Both the position numbers and the translations under genes were made by a program. Positions 24,661 through 34,678 of a stretch of DNA of 64,000 nt are shown here, piece after piece. The notes below the pieces were generated by a model. It worked only from the letters and a program-made list of their open reading frames with translations, was not told the origin of the DNA and ran no database searches. Positions within the stretch are counted from its first letter, which is position 1, and the number at the start of each line of letters is the position of its first letter. The DNA comes from Capsulimonas corticalis (GTDB taxonomy: Bacteria > Armatimonadota > Armatimonadia > Armatimonadales > Capsulimonadaceae): NCBI RefSeq assembly GCF_003574315.2, contig NZ_AP025739.1, forward strand, positions 682,001 through 746,000. The letters are read 5' to 3'.

Positions 24661-27600
24661 ATGTCCGTTCGCACCCCTGACTTCGTCCACCTGCATCTGC
24701 ACTCCGAATATAGCCTGCTCGACGGCGCCTGCCGGATCGACGACCTTGTGAAGAAGGCGGTCGATCTGAATATGCCGGCCATCGGTCTCACCGATCATGG
24801 GGTGATGTACGGGTCGATGGAGTTCTATCTGAAGTGCAAAAAAGCGGGTATCAAGCCGCTCGTGGGGTGCGAGGTCTATGTCGCGACGCGCACGCGGTTC
24901 CAGCGTGAAAGCAAGAAGCTGGACGACTCGCAGCACTTAGTTCTGCTGGCGATGAACGACGTCGGCTATCGCAATCTTCTCAAGCTGGTTTCGATCGGCT
25001 CGATGGAAGGGTTTTACTATAAGCCGCGTATCGACAAGGACGTATTGCAGCAGTACAGCGAGGGATTGATCTGTCTGTCGGCGTGTCTGGGCGGCGAAGT
25101 GCCGGAACACATCATGGACGACGCCTACGACAAGGCGGTCCGGTCGGCAGAGACGTTCCGGGAGATCTTTGGGGACCGTTATTACCTGGAGATGCAGGAC
25201 CACAATATCGAAAAGCAGTGGATCGTCAACGAGCAGCTGCACAAGCTGTCGGCGCAGACGGGAATCCCGCTGGTCGCGACCAACGATGTTCACTATTTGG
25301 GCGCCGAGGACGCCGATCCGCATCAGGTTTTGCTGTGCGTCCAGACAGCGACCACGATGGACGACCCGAAGAAGATGAACTACGGGTCGCAGCAGTTCTT
25401 TATGAAGACGCAGCACGAGATGCTGCAAGTCTTCAACAAGTACGAGCACGCGCTGCATCGGACGAAGGAGATCGCGGATCGATGCGACCTAAACCTGGAG
25501 TTCGGACGCCTTGGCATGCCCGTCCCGGAAAAGCTGCCGGAGGGCATGAATGCGCAGTCGTACCTCGCAAAGATCGCCTTTGACGGGATGAAGGCGCGCT
25601 ACCCGATCATCACCGAAGAACATGAGGAGCGCCTGCGCTTCGAACTGGATGTTATCGAGCAGACGGGCTTTGGCGCATACTTCTTGATCGTGCGCGACTT
25701 CGCCCAGTTCGCGCGGCGCGAGGGCATCTTTTTTGGAGTCCGCGGCTCGGCGGCCGGCTCCATGACGTCGTACTGCGTCGGCATCACCGATGTCGATCCC
25801 ATCAAATACGGGCTCACCTTCGAGCGCTTCCTGAACCCGGAACGACTGTCCATGCCCGATATCGACATGGACTTTGAAGACTCGCGTCGCCAGGACGTCA
25901 TCGATTACGTCGTCAATAAGTACGGGCGTGAGTATGTCGCCCAGGTGGCGACGTTCGGAACGATGGCGGCCCGCGCGGCGATCCGCGACTGCGGGCGCGC
26001 GATGAATAAGATGCCGATGCCGGAGATCGACAAGCTCTGCAAGATGATCCCCACCATTCCAGTCGGCATGAAGCTCGATAAGGCGCTGGAGGTCAATCCC
26101 GAGTTCAAGGCGATGTACGACACCAATCGTCAGGCCCGCGAACTGATCGATACGGCCAAGCGGCTCGAAGGTCTGACCCGCCACGACAGTGTCCACGCCG
26201 CCGCCATTATCATCTCGGCCGAGCCGCTGGTGGATCACACCCCATTGCAGAAGGCGGACGACGGGATCGGCATGGTCACCCAGTACCCCGCCGGCATGCT
26301 GGAGAAGATCGGCCTGCTCAAGATGGACTTCCTGGGCCTGGCGAACTTGACCATCCTCGCCAAGGCCGTGCGCAACGTCAAAGCCAGCTTCAATGTCGAT
26401 ATCGACGTGCTGAAACTGCCTTTGGACGACCGCAAAACTTACGATCTGCTCGGACGCGGCGAGTGCTCCGGAGTGTTCCAGTTGGAAGGCGCGCAGATGC
26501 GCCGCTACATCGCCGAATTGCGCCCCGGCTCCGTCGCCGAGGTCGCGGCGATGGTCGCGCTTTACCGCCCCGGCCCGATGGCGCAGATTCCCCGATACAT
26601 TCGGTGTAAGCTGGGCATGGAGCCGATTGAGTACCCCCACCCCGTGCTGGAGCCGATCCTGAAGGAGACGTACGGCATCATCGTCTACCAGGACCAAGTT
26701 TTGAAGATCGTCCAGGCCATCGCCGGCTTCTCGCTCGGCCATGCAGACATTCTGCGTAAGGCGATGGGCAAAAAAGATCTCAAGGAGATGGTCAAGCAGC
26801 GCGAGAAATTCATCGAGGGCGCCGTCGGAAAGGGACTGGTGAACGAAGAGCGCGCGGTTGAGATCTTCGACCTGATCGAGCCGTTCGCCGGCTACGCCTT
26901 CAACAAAGCCCACGCCTTCTGTTATGCGATGGTCGCTTACCAGACGGCGTACCTCAAGGCGAACTACCCCGTCGAATACTTCGCCGCGCTGATGGCGACC
27001 CAGGCGGACGACACCGAAAAGCTGGTCAACTTCCTCGACGACGCCCGCCGCACGAAGATCGAAGTGCGCCCACCGGATGTCAACTACAGCTCCGCCGACT
27101 TTACCGTCGAAGAAGGCTGCGTGCGCTTCGGCCTGCTCGCGATCAAAAACGTCGGCAAAGCCCCCATCGAAGCCATTCTCGCCGCGCGCAAAAAGGGCGG
27201 CGACTTCCTCTCGCTGCACGACTTCTGCGACCGCGTCTACGACTTCGGCCTGACGGGGAAAGGCGCGATGGAAACGCTGATCAAAGCCGGCGCGCTCGCG
27301 AGCCTCCACCCGGACCGCGCGCGCCTGCTCGCCGGCTTGGAAGGCGCATTGAACAGCGCCGCCACCGCCGCCCGCGACCGCAAGAGCGGTCAGGTGTCCA
27401 TGTTCGGCGACGATCCCGACACGCCCGCGTTAGAGCGCATCATCCCGCCCTTGCCCGACGTCCCGCCGCTGCCCGCCGCCGAGACTATGGCGATGGAGAA
27501 AGAACTGCTCGGCTTCTACCTGAGCGAGCACCCGCTGGATCAGTTCGTCGAAAAGCTCAAGCAGATCGCGACACACACCATCGACGAATGCCGTTACCTC

Positions 27601-28185
27601 GGCGATAAAGAAGAAGTCGTCATCGGCGGCGTCCTGACCAACATCCGCAATTACTACACCAAGGCCAAGAACGAGCTGATGTACTTCCTCACGTTGGAAG
27701 ACCGCACCGGCACCATCAGCGTCACCATCTTCCCGCGCGCCGCCGCCAAGATGGAGACGCCGCAAAAAGACAGCGTCGTCGTCGTCAAGGGCAAGACCTC
27801 GCACCGCGACCGCATCAACAAACAAACCGACGAAGACGGCGGCGTCTCCGCCGCCAGCGTCGAAATCAGCGCCGACGCCGTCCAGCCCATCGCCAGCGCC
27901 GACGTCCTCCTCGGCTCCGCCGAGCGCCAGGCGCACTACGGCAGCGGCCAGCCAGAAATCTCCTGCCTCCACATCCGCCTCGACGACCGGATGAAGGGAC
28001 GCATGCCGACCCTCCAGCAGTTCCTCAGTCGCTACACCGGCCCCACCAAACTCCTGCTGCACATCGCCGACCGCCCCGGCAGCGTGCAGTGCTTCCTACC
28101 CAATCTGAAGGTTTCGCCCGACGAGCATATGGTGGAGTATCTGAAAAGCATGCTGGGGGACGAACGCGCGGTTTGGGTGGAGTGA
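24661..28185 (+). CDS. dnaE: DNA polymerase III alpha subunit
   Basis: At 1174 residues this is the normal DnaE1 size. It opens with the PHP domain (FVHLHLHSEYSLLDGACRIDDLV, GLTDHGVMYG). The palm holds FFGVRGSAAGSMTSYCVGITDVDPI and the catalytic acidic motif PDIDMDFEDSRRQDVIDYV. The fingers and tau-binding part continue with ECSGVFQLEGAQMRRY, ALYRPGPM, GIIVYQDQV and FNKAHAFCYAMVAYQTAYLKANYP. A helix-hairpin-helix and an OB fold follow (VVIGGVLTNIRNYYTKAKNELMYFLTLEDRTG). It is the replicative polymerase of the chromosome. AAGAGGAA lies before the ATG. It is monocistronic and looks intact. Confidence 0.98.
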   Translation: MSVRTPDFVHLHLHSEYSLLDGACRIDDLVKKAVDLNMPAIGLTDHGVMYGSMEFYLKCKKAGIKPLVGCEVYVATRTRFQRESKKLDDSQHLVLLAMNDVGYRNLLKLVSIGSMEGFYYKPRIDKDVLQQYSEGLICLSACLGGEVPEHIMDDAYDKAVRSAETFREIFGDRYYLEMQDHNIEKQWIVNEQLHKLSAQTGIPLVATNDVHYLGAEDADPHQVLLCVQTATTMDDPKKMNYGSQQFFMKTQHEMLQVFNKYEHALHRTKEIADRCDLNLEFGRLGMPVPEKLPEGMNAQSYLAKIAFDGMKARYPIITEEHEERLRFELDVIEQTGFGAYFLIVRDFAQFARREGIFFGVRGSAAGSMTSYCVGITDVDPIKYGLTFERFLNPERLSMPDIDMDFEDSRRQDVIDYVVNKYGREYVAQVATFGTMAARAAIRDCGRAMNKMPMPEIDKLCKMIPTIPVGMKLDKALEVNPEFKAMYDTNRQARELIDTAKRLEGLTRHDSVHAAAIIISAEPLVDHTPLQKADDGIGMVTQYPAGMLEKIGLLKMDFLGLANLTILAKAVRNVKASFNVDIDVLKLPLDDRKTYDLLGRGECSGVFQLEGAQMRRYIAELRPGSVAEVAAMVALYRPGPMAQIPRYIRCKLGMEPIEYPHPVLEPILKETYGIIVYQDQVLKIVQAIAGFSLGHADILRKAMGKKDLKEMVKQREKFIEGAVGKGLVNEERAVEIFDLIEPFAGYAFNKAHAFCYAMVAYQTAYLKANYPVEYFAALMATQADDTEKLVNFLDDARRTKIEVRPPDVNYSSADFTVEEGCVRFGLLAIKNVGKAPIEAILAARKKGGDFLSLHDFCDRVYDFGLTGKGAMETLIKAGALASLHPDRARLLAGLEGALNSAATAARDRKSGQVSMFGDDPDTPALERIIPPLPDVPPLPAAETMAMEKELLGFYLSEHPLDQFVEKLKQIATHTIDECRYLGDKEEVVIGGVLTNIRNYYTKAKNELMYFLTLEDRTGTISVTIFPRAAAKMETPQKDSVVVVKGKTSHRDRINKQTDEDGGVSAASVEISADAVQPIASADVLLGSAERQAHYGSGQPEISCLHIRLDDRMKGRMPTLQQFLSRYTGPTKLLLHIADRPGSVQCFLPNLKVSPDEHMVEYLKSMLGDERAVWVE

Positions 28186-28341
28186 GAGGAAATAATTCGG
28201 CTTTCCGGAATTGGTGACCGCCCGCGAGTGATCTTCTATAATCGCGTTTCCGGTGTCGTTCCCACAGCTGGAAGCTGTGGGAGGCTAAAGCGTGTTTTCA
28301 AAATCTCTGCTCCCCTACCATGCGCGCCTCCAATTGTTGCC

Positions 28342-30486
28342 TTATTGAACAGCAATCACCAACTTCTTCCCTCGAGCCAATTCTTGATGAGGAATAAAAT
28401 AGCCGTCAATCTTTCGATTGTCGTACATGATTTCAGAAATTTTATCGCCCGAATTCTTCTTGAGGATTGTGAAGCTGGCCTTGTCCCCTATCCTGACATC
28501 GATTTTGTCGAACAACGGCACGGAGACAATGTAATTTGGATCGGCCGGTGAAAACGGATAGATCCCGATGGCGTTGAAGACGTACCAGGAGGACATCTCG
28601 CCGGCGTCGTCCATTCCGGCGTACGCGAGTTTGTCTTTTCCCATGTCGTAGAAACGGTCCATGATTTGATCTAAGATCGCCTGGGACTTTTCTTGCTTGC
28701 CGACAAAATAGTACAGAAACGGCACGCTGTGATCGGGCTGATTCCCCTGGCAGTACTGTCCGATAAACCCGGAGAGGTTATCGGCTTCCGGCCCCGTATA
28801 AGGGGTGGCGAACATCTCATCCAGCTTCTTCTCAAAATCGGCTTTGCTGGGGAATAGACCCACTAACCCTTCGACATCGTGCGGGGCGAAGTACGACGCC
28901 TCCCAGGCGTTCGCCTCTCGATACATATATTCGTAGTAGGGATACTGCGGATCGAAATTCTTTACCCAATCCCCGTTCTCCAGACGCCCTCGCATGAACC
29001 CTGTCGATGGATCGAACATATTCTTGTAATTGCTCGTTCGCTTCATCAGCATGGCGTAGTTGTCCGTGTCGTTCAATTCTTTCGCCAGCTGCGCCACGGC
29101 GTAATCGTCATAGGCGTACTCCAGCGTCTTGGTCACGGCGGCTTTCGCTTTGGTGGCGACGACCGGGTTCGCCAAATCTGGCTCGGAGATCCAGCCTTTG
29201 GTCGCGTATTCTGTGATATACGGCCGGGGGCCGCCTTCCACGGTCGCGTTTCTTAAGAGCAGATTGTAGGCGCTCTTTACGTCATAGCCGCGAATGCCCC
29301 GAAGATACGTTCCCGCGATATAGGGGGCCGCATGGTCGCCATGGAAAAACGTGGGCATAAACCCGGTGTTTTCTCCCTTGTCAATCAGCGATTTGATCAC
29401 GTCCACGCTCACCGAAGGCGTCAGCATCCCTAAGAGGACCAGCTTATTGCGGTAGTCGTCCCACAACGAGGGATCCGTGTAATAGCGAAACCCTTTGTTG
29501 ACAACCTTACCGCTTCGGTCGACAAAATCCCCGTTGGCGTCGCTGCGCAGGGCCGGCCAGAGGAATGATCGGTACAGGCAGGAGTAGAAAATCCCACGCT
29601 GACGCTCCGTTCCGCCCGACACGGCGATCTTCGACAGTAGCGCCGCCCAAGTTTGCGTCGCTTCTTTTCGGACCTGCGAGAATCGTTTCCCCAGCATTTC
29701 TTTCCGCAGGTTTTCCTTCGCATTGTCCACGCTGACAAACGAAAAGCCGATCTGCAGCTCCAGCGCGCCCGGAGCGTCCGCGAAATCGACTACGGAAATC
29801 TCTTTCTCGGGAGACGCCAGCGTTTCAATGCCTTTGATTTTGTGGTTGGAAACGGCGTAGAAGTACATCGTCTCGCCCGTTTGCTGAAAGCCGCTAAAGA
29901 CATTGTCGCCCTCCTGCTGGATGCCCTTGCTTTTTACCCGTTCATTGGAGGTCGCCAGATCTGCGATCAGCTTCTCATCCTTCGGGTTCTGGAACGTATA
30001 TTTGTGAAAGGCGCACCGGAGGGTGGAGGTCAATTCGGCGTTGACGGCGTATCGATCCAGATAGACTTGATAATAGCCGGGATGGGCGGATTCGTTTTTA
30101 TGGCTGAACGGAGAGCTGAAGTCTTTGGGATCGATGGTTCCGGTGGCCGGCAGTAACGGAATATTGCACAGGTTCCAATGTCCCTTGCTGGTGTGCGCGA
30201 AACCCTGAATACTGGTGTCTTCGTACTGGTAACCGGAACCGCTGTGAAACTTCGTGACCGGCGTGAGCTGCACCATCGCATTGGGAAGGGAGGCTCCCGG
30301 GAAAACTTCGGCGCCCCAGGTTCGATGGGTGGGCGTGTAACCGATATCTTCCTTGTCCCAGAGGGTCGCCGTCCCTAACAGGGGATTCACGTAATCCGTG
30401 GGTTGTTTTTTCGCGTGAGACGCCGCCGCCGCGAAGAAAAGTAAACCGAAGGAAGCAATCAGTGTTTTTGTCATAACATTCTTCAT
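28342..30486 (-). CDS. Secreted GH92 alpha-mannosidase
   Basis: The 714-residue protein has a signal peptide (MKNVMTKTLIASFGLLFFAAAASHA) followed by the family 92 start DYVNPLLGT. Further family marks are FPGASLPNAMVQLTP, GSGYQYEDTSIQGFAHTS-HWNLCNIPLLP, TDPSLWDDYRNKLVLLGMLTP, GENTGFMPTFFHGDHAAPYIAGTYLRGIRGYD and YAGMDDAGEMSSWYVFNAIGIYPFSPADP. GH92 enzymes are calcium-dependent exo-alpha-mannosidases of alpha-1,2/1,3/1,6 links with inverting mechanism. Linkage specificity is not visible. GGAGGA lies a little far (about 13 bases) before the ATG at 30486. The gene is 57 bases downstream of the GH2 gene, so they form one operon. Base composition is somewhat lower in GC than the neighbours. Confidence 0.93.
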   Translation of the reverse strand: MKNVMTKTLIASFGLLFFAAAASHAKKQPTDYVNPLLGTATLWDKEDIGYTPTHRTWGAEVFPGASLPNAMVQLTPVTKFHSGSGYQYEDTSIQGFAHTSKGHWNLCNIPLLPATGTIDPKDFSSPFSHKNESAHPGYYQVYLDRYAVNAELTSTLRCAFHKYTFQNPKDEKLIADLATSNERVKSKGIQQEGDNVFSGFQQTGETMYFYAVSNHKIKGIETLASPEKEISVVDFADAPGALELQIGFSFVSVDNAKENLRKEMLGKRFSQVRKEATQTWAALLSKIAVSGGTERQRGIFYSCLYRSFLWPALRSDANGDFVDRSGKVVNKGFRYYTDPSLWDDYRNKLVLLGMLTPSVSVDVIKSLIDKGENTGFMPTFFHGDHAAPYIAGTYLRGIRGYDVKSAYNLLLRNATVEGGPRPYITEYATKGWISEPDLANPVVATKAKAAVTKTLEYAYDDYAVAQLAKELNDTDNYAMLMKRTSNYKNMFDPSTGFMRGRLENGDWVKNFDPQYPYYEYMYREANAWEASYFAPHDVEGLVGLFPSKADFEKKLDEMFATPYTGPEADNLSGFIGQYCQGNQPDHSVPFLYYFVGKQEKSQAILDQIMDRFYDMGKDKLAYAGMDDAGEMSSWYVFNAIGIYPFSPADPNYIVSVPLFDKIDVRIGDKASFTILKKNSGDKISEIMYDNRKIDGYFIPHQELARGKKLVIAVQ

Positions 30487-30543
30487 AGGGCAGATCCTCC
30501 TCGATCTCAAGCGCGGTATCCCGTTGGGAGCGCCGTCCTTCGG

Positions 30544-33162
30544 TCACGCAACCGAGGGGCGAATCTTCACGGTCTCGCTTTGGATCGTCGCCGTTGCGGA
30601 TTCCAGACCATCGGCGGAGGCATCGATTTTTATCGGTCCCGCCTGTTTCGACGCCTGGACAAACACCATGCAGAGGCCGCTGAAGGCGCTGCGCGCGGCC
30701 GTATCGGGGGCGTCCGGCTTGTCAGCCTCACGGCAGCTTGGGTCGCCGTTGCCCACGCCGATGATCTTTCCCGGCCCCGTCAGTTTGAAGCTCACTTTGT
30801 TGGCTGCGGTGGGCGCGACGCGCCCCTGCGCGTCCTGCACTTCCACGGCGATGGAGGAGACGTCCTCGCCGTCCGCCGCGATCGTCACCTGGCTGGGGCG
30901 CAGCGCCAGTTTGGCCGGCGCCCCCGTCGTCTCGCGGCGGTCCGTCAGCACGAGCTGTCCGTTTTTGTATCCGCGCGCCTCAATTGCGCCCGGCGCATAC
31001 GGCGCGAACCAGGTGAGATGCGCATTGCGCGTCACGGGCTTGGCGCCGAGGCTCTTTCCGTTCAGAAACAGCTCCACTTGATCGAGGTTTGTGTAGCACC
31101 GGATATCGATGTTCTGTCCTTCCCTGCCCTCCCAGTTCCAATGCGGGAAGAGATGCAGCACGGGCTCGGAGCCCCACCAGGATTGATAGTAATAGTAGAT
31201 GTCCTTGGGGAAACCGCAGAGGTCGAGCGATCCCGACTGCGAGCTGACGGCAACATGGTCGTAGGGACTGGGTTCGCCGCGATAATCAAAGCCGACCCAG
31301 GTGAAGCCGCCGGAAAGAAACGGGCGGTCGTCATAGATCGTCCACCAGATTTCCGCGTTTGTCTTACAATCAGCGCAATTGGGTTTGTAACCGTAGGCGT
31401 AACCGCGTTTTGGATCGTTCTCGTAGACGCCCCGCGCGCTTTTTCCGTTCGCGGTTTCGGAGCCGACGGTGGGTTGTTTGGGAAATTGCCGATGGAATTT
31501 TTCGAGATCGGTGTATTCCGGCGATCCCGGCTTATTCGACGACGGCTCGCCCGGCAGCCCGCCGTTCCAGTAATTGAAGCCCTGCACATCGACGACGCCC
31601 GACATCCCATGCCCCCACCCGCCGTTCATCGCTCCGGTGACCGGGCGCGTCGGATCCAGCATATTCGTCAGGCGCTTCATGGTCGAGATAATGCGGGCGC
31701 CGGTCGCATTCCCCTGGTAGAAATACTCTTCGTTCGCCAGTGACCAGAGGATAATGCTGGGATGATTGCGATCGCGCCGAACCATGCGCTCCAGCTGGCT
31801 CAATCCTTCTGGAGTCGACGCCATCATGCGCACTTCGGCCATCACGAGCATTCCCTGGCGATCGCAGGCGTCCAATACCTCGGGAGCCACGGGATTGTGG
31901 GCGGTCCGCCATGCGTTCGCCCCCATCGCTTTGAGCATCGCCACGCGGTCATTATGGATGCGATCGGGAACGGCGATGCCGACGCCGCCGTGATCCTGAT
32001 GGTTGCACGTTCCCTGGATCTTGACGTGTTTTCCATTGAGGAAAAATCCCCGATTGGCGTCGAACTGGATCGATCGAACGCCAAATGCGGCGTCGTCATG
32101 ATCGACCACCTGCCCACCGCTCTCAATGTGCGAGACCACGCGATAGAGGCGGGGCTCCTCGATCGACCAAAGCGCCGGACGCGCGATGGACGTTTGTGTC
32201 TCCAGCGTCAGATTTTCCCAGGGATCGATCTCAAATGATTTTGAGACTGCGGCGACCTGCTTCCCGTTCGGATCCAGAATCCGAGAGATGAGCCGGCCGC
32301 GCGCTTTCTCGTTACTCTCGTTCTGGATTTCTGTTTCGATGGAAATCTGCGCATCGTTTTTGCGGATCTCGCTTTTGACGAATGCGCCCCACTGCGCAAT
32401 ATGGAGCGGGTCGGTCTTCACCAGCCAGGTATGGCGGTAGATGCCCGCGCCTTCGTAGTACCAGCCTTCGTTGAGCGTGGCGTCCACGCGCACCGTCACG
32501 ACATTGCTTCCCCCGTAATTGACATAGTCCGTGACATCGAACCGAAAGGGCGCGTACCCACTCAGGTTCCTCCCGAGATAAAAGCCGTTGAAGAGGACGG
32601 TGGCGTCCCGAAACACGCCGTCAAAGTCGATGGCGATGCGCAAGCCTTTGTCCTTCTCGGGAATCAAAAGTGTCCTCTGGTACCAGCCGATGCTCGTCTC
32701 GGGAAATCCGCGTCCAAGCGCCTTCCCGCCGTGGGCGGCGTGAACGGAAACGCCGGGCTCCGGAACATCGACATACGGCAGCTCCACCGCCCAATCGTGG
32801 GGAAGGTCGACGATGCGCCAGGCGCTGTCGTCAAAACTGTGCTGAAGCGAATCATCGGAAGGATTGTGCAGCCAGTTTTGCCCGGCCTTGGAGAAAGTCC
32901 CCTCACGCATCGGAGCGCCAAATCGAAAATCCCTGGTGGGATCATCCGCGTTTCCGAAATGGAACCGCCAGCCAAAGTCGAGCAGCAGACGCTCACGCGC
33001 GGAGACAGGATCGGAGATCGTCTCATTGGCGATCGATCCCGCCGACAGGTCTGGGGACGCCGGCATCGTGGGGGTGAGACCAAAAGTCCTGTCGGCGCCG
33101 ATCAGGCCCGCAGAAGCGACGAGCCCTGTTTTCAAGAGGCTGCGCCGTGTCAGATGTGTCAT
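30544..33162 (-). CDS. Secreted GH2 beta-galactosidase-type glycosidase
   Basis: The 872-residue protein starts MTHLTRRSLLKTG, a twin-arginine (Tat) type leader. GH2 modules follow in order: the jelly-roll sugar-binding domain (LLDFGWRFHFGN, WRIVDLPHDWAVELPY, YQRTLLIPEKD, RFDVTDYVNYG), an immunoglobulin-like domain and the TIM barrel (KIQGTCNHQDHGGVGIAVPD, MGANAWRTAHNPVAPE). The acid/base Glu lies in HPSIILWSLANEEYF. The C-terminus has DUF4982-like and Ig-like domains (VELFLNGKSLG, FAPYAPGAIEARGYKNGQLV). It probably removes beta-linked galactose or a related sugar from the glycan whose mannose is cut by the downstream GH92. It is divergent from an MFS transporter, 179 bases between starts. 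Confidence 0.93.
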   Translation of the reverse strand: MTHLTRRSLLKTGLVASAGLIGADRTFGLTPTMPASPDLSAGSIANETISDPVSARERLLLDFGWRFHFGNADDPTRDFRFGAPMREGTFSKAGQNWLHNPSDDSLQHSFDDSAWRIVDLPHDWAVELPYVDVPEPGVSVHAAHGGKALGRGFPETSIGWYQRTLLIPEKDKGLRIAIDFDGVFRDATVLFNGFYLGRNLSGYAPFRFDVTDYVNYGGSNVVTVRVDATLNEGWYYEGAGIYRHTWLVKTDPLHIAQWGAFVKSEIRKNDAQISIETEIQNESNEKARGRLISRILDPNGKQVAAVSKSFEIDPWENLTLETQTSIARPALWSIEEPRLYRVVSHIESGGQVVDHDDAAFGVRSIQFDANRGFFLNGKHVKIQGTCNHQDHGGVGIAVPDRIHNDRVAMLKAMGANAWRTAHNPVAPEVLDACDRQGMLVMAEVRMMASTPEGLSQLERMVRRDRNHPSIILWSLANEEYFYQGNATGARIISTMKRLTNMLDPTRPVTGAMNGGWGHGMSGVVDVQGFNYWNGGLPGEPSSNKPGSPEYTDLEKFHRQFPKQPTVGSETANGKSARGVYENDPKRGYAYGYKPNCADCKTNAEIWWTIYDDRPFLSGGFTWVGFDYRGEPSPYDHVAVSSQSGSLDLCGFPKDIYYYYQSWWGSEPVLHLFPHWNWEGREGQNIDIRCYTNLDQVELFLNGKSLGAKPVTRNAHLTWFAPYAPGAIEARGYKNGQLVLTDRRETTGAPAKLALRPSQVTIAADGEDVSSIAVEVQDAQGRVAPTAANKVSFKLTGPGKIIGVGNGDPSCREADKPDAPDTAARSAFSGLCMVFVQASKQAGPIKIDASADGLESATATIQSETVKIRPSVA

Positions 33163-33263
33163 GGCGTTATCCAAATCTCCCAAGGATCTCAATGGAACCA
33201 TTATACACGCCTACGGGCGCCTGTCAAGCATTTTGGCGCCACAATAAGCCGCATTACAGGAGA

Positions 33264-33292
33264 TTGACTTACTTCCCTCAGGTTTGTATAAT
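33264..33292 (+). promoter_or_regulatory. Promoter of MFS transporter
   Basis: TTGACT (33264-33269), 17 bases, TATAAT (33287-33292), 50 bases before the ATG at 33342. The divergent GH2 start is at 33162, so a regulator bound between them could control both. Confidence 0.8.
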
Positions 33293-33341
33293 GGTCCGAC
33301 AGAGTGTCTTTGGTTCCAAGCAGGAAGGCGGCGGAGTAAAG

Positions 33342-34556
33342 ATGGCGACACCACTCAGGACGCTGACGCCCGATCAGCGCAATACGTTTCTGGCGAGCTT
33401 CCTCGGATGGACGCTGGACGCCTTCGACTTCTTCGTCCTGGTCTTCGTCCTCAAGGACGTAGCGAAGACATTCCATACTGACAAGACGCATGTCGCTTTC
33501 TCGATCATGCTGACTCTGGCCTTGCGCCCGGTCGGCGCGTTTCTCTTCGGCCTGGCGGCGGAGCGTTACGGACGGCGCACGCCGCTGATGATCGATATTA
33601 TTTTGTTCTCCATTTTGGAGCTGCTGTCGGGCTTCGCGCCGAATCTGACTACGTTTCTGATTTTACGGGCGCTGTTCGGGATCGCGATGGGCGGGGAGTG
33701 GGGCCTGGGGGCGTCGCTGGCGATGGAGACGGTTCCGACAAAAGCGCGCGGCATGCTGTCGGGGATTTTGCAGGAAGGATACGTCGTTGGATATCTGCTG
33801 GCGGCCGTCGTTTACCGGTTTGTCGCGCCCAATTTGGGCTGGCGATGGATGTTCTTCGTGGGCGTCTTGCCAGCATTGCTGTCGCTGTTCATCCGCGCCA
33901 ATGTCAAAGAGTCGCCGGCCTGGCAAGCGGAGCAGGCGAAGCGTGAGCGCGTCCCCTTCGGCGACCTCCTGCGCCGGCATGGGAAGCTGTTTCTGTACGT
34001 CATCGTGCTGATGACGGGCTTTAACTTTCTCTCGCATGGCACGCAGGACCTCTACCCAACGTTCCTGCAAATCCAGCACAAGCTGCCGGCGGCGACCGTC
34101 AGCAACATCGCCATCATCTACAACATCGGCGCGCTCTGCGGCGGCATCTTCTTCGGAACACTTTCTCAGCGCATCGGACGCCGAAAGGCCATCATCATCG
34201 CCTGTGTCTGCGCGCTGCCGATCATCCCGCTCTGGTCCTTCTCGCAAAGCCTGGCGCTGCTCACGGTGGGCGCGTTCCTCATCCAATTCTGCATCCAGGG
34301 CGCCTGGGGCGTCATCCCCGCTCACCTGACGGAACTGGCGCCCGCCGCCCTGCGCGGCACGCTGCCGGGCCTCGCCTACCAGCTCGGCAACCTGATCGCC
34401 TCCGTCAATACCCCCCTGCAAACCAGCGTCGCCGAACGCCACGGCGACAACTACGGAATGGCAATGGCGATCGTCGTCACCATCGCCCTCGTCCTGGTCC
34501 CTATCATGGCGGGTCTGGGCCGCGAGGCGCGCGACACCGGGTTCGTGACCAAGTAG
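33342..34556 (+). CDS. MFS transporter, sialate/lactate:H+ symporter-like
   Basis: The 404-residue protein has twelve hydrophobic segments. Helix 1 reads FLGWTLDAFDFFVLVFVLKDVAKTF, and the first cytoplasmic loop has AERYGRRTPLMIDI (MFS motif A). FGIAMGGEWGLGASLAMETVP and LGWRWMFFVGVLPALLSLFIRA are characteristic of the SHS/NanT-JEN group that imports organic acids such as sialic acid or lactate with protons. ATG 33342 follows GGAG; earlier in-frame starts lie in or before the promoter. Its head-to-head position with the GH2/GH92 operon suggests uptake of a released sugar acid, but the substrate is inferred only. Confidence 0.88.
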   Translation: MATPLRTLTPDQRNTFLASFLGWTLDAFDFFVLVFVLKDVAKTFHTDKTHVAFSIMLTLALRPVGAFLFGLAAERYGRRTPLMIDIILFSILELLSGFAPNLTTFLILRALFGIAMGGEWGLGASLAMETVPTKARGMLSGILQEGYVVGYLLAAVVYRFVAPNLGWRWMFFVGVLPALLSLFIRANVKESPAWQAEQAKRERVPFGDLLRRHGKLFLYVIVLMTGFNFLSHGTQDLYPTFLQIQHKLPAATVSNIAIIYNIGALCGGIFFGTLSQRIGRRKAIIIACVCALPIIPLWSFSQSLALLTVGAFLIQFCIQGAWGVIPAHLTELAPAALRGTLPGLAYQLGNLIASVNTPLQTSVAERHGDNYGMAMAIVVTIALVLVPIMAGLGREARDTGFVTK

Positions 34557-34678
34557 CAATCGAAGCGAATGTGTGGCCGCCCCCGCCTTCGGCTTAAAAT
34601 CTCCCGTAAAAAATTTTTGGATTTCGTTTCCGGAATGGACAAGGCTCGGCGAGTACCCCGTCACGGAGGAAGAAATCA

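Noticed and set aside
25489-27309. 606-codon open frame antisense to dnaE
   Set aside because: It is the mirror of conserved dnaE codons in high-GC DNA; it has no ribosome binding site, and the composition is typical of antisense shadows.
28261-28281. Hairpin CCCACAGCT-GGA-AGCTGTGGG after dnaE as a terminator
   Set aside because: The stem is perfect but no T run follows in either direction, so I did not call a terminator.
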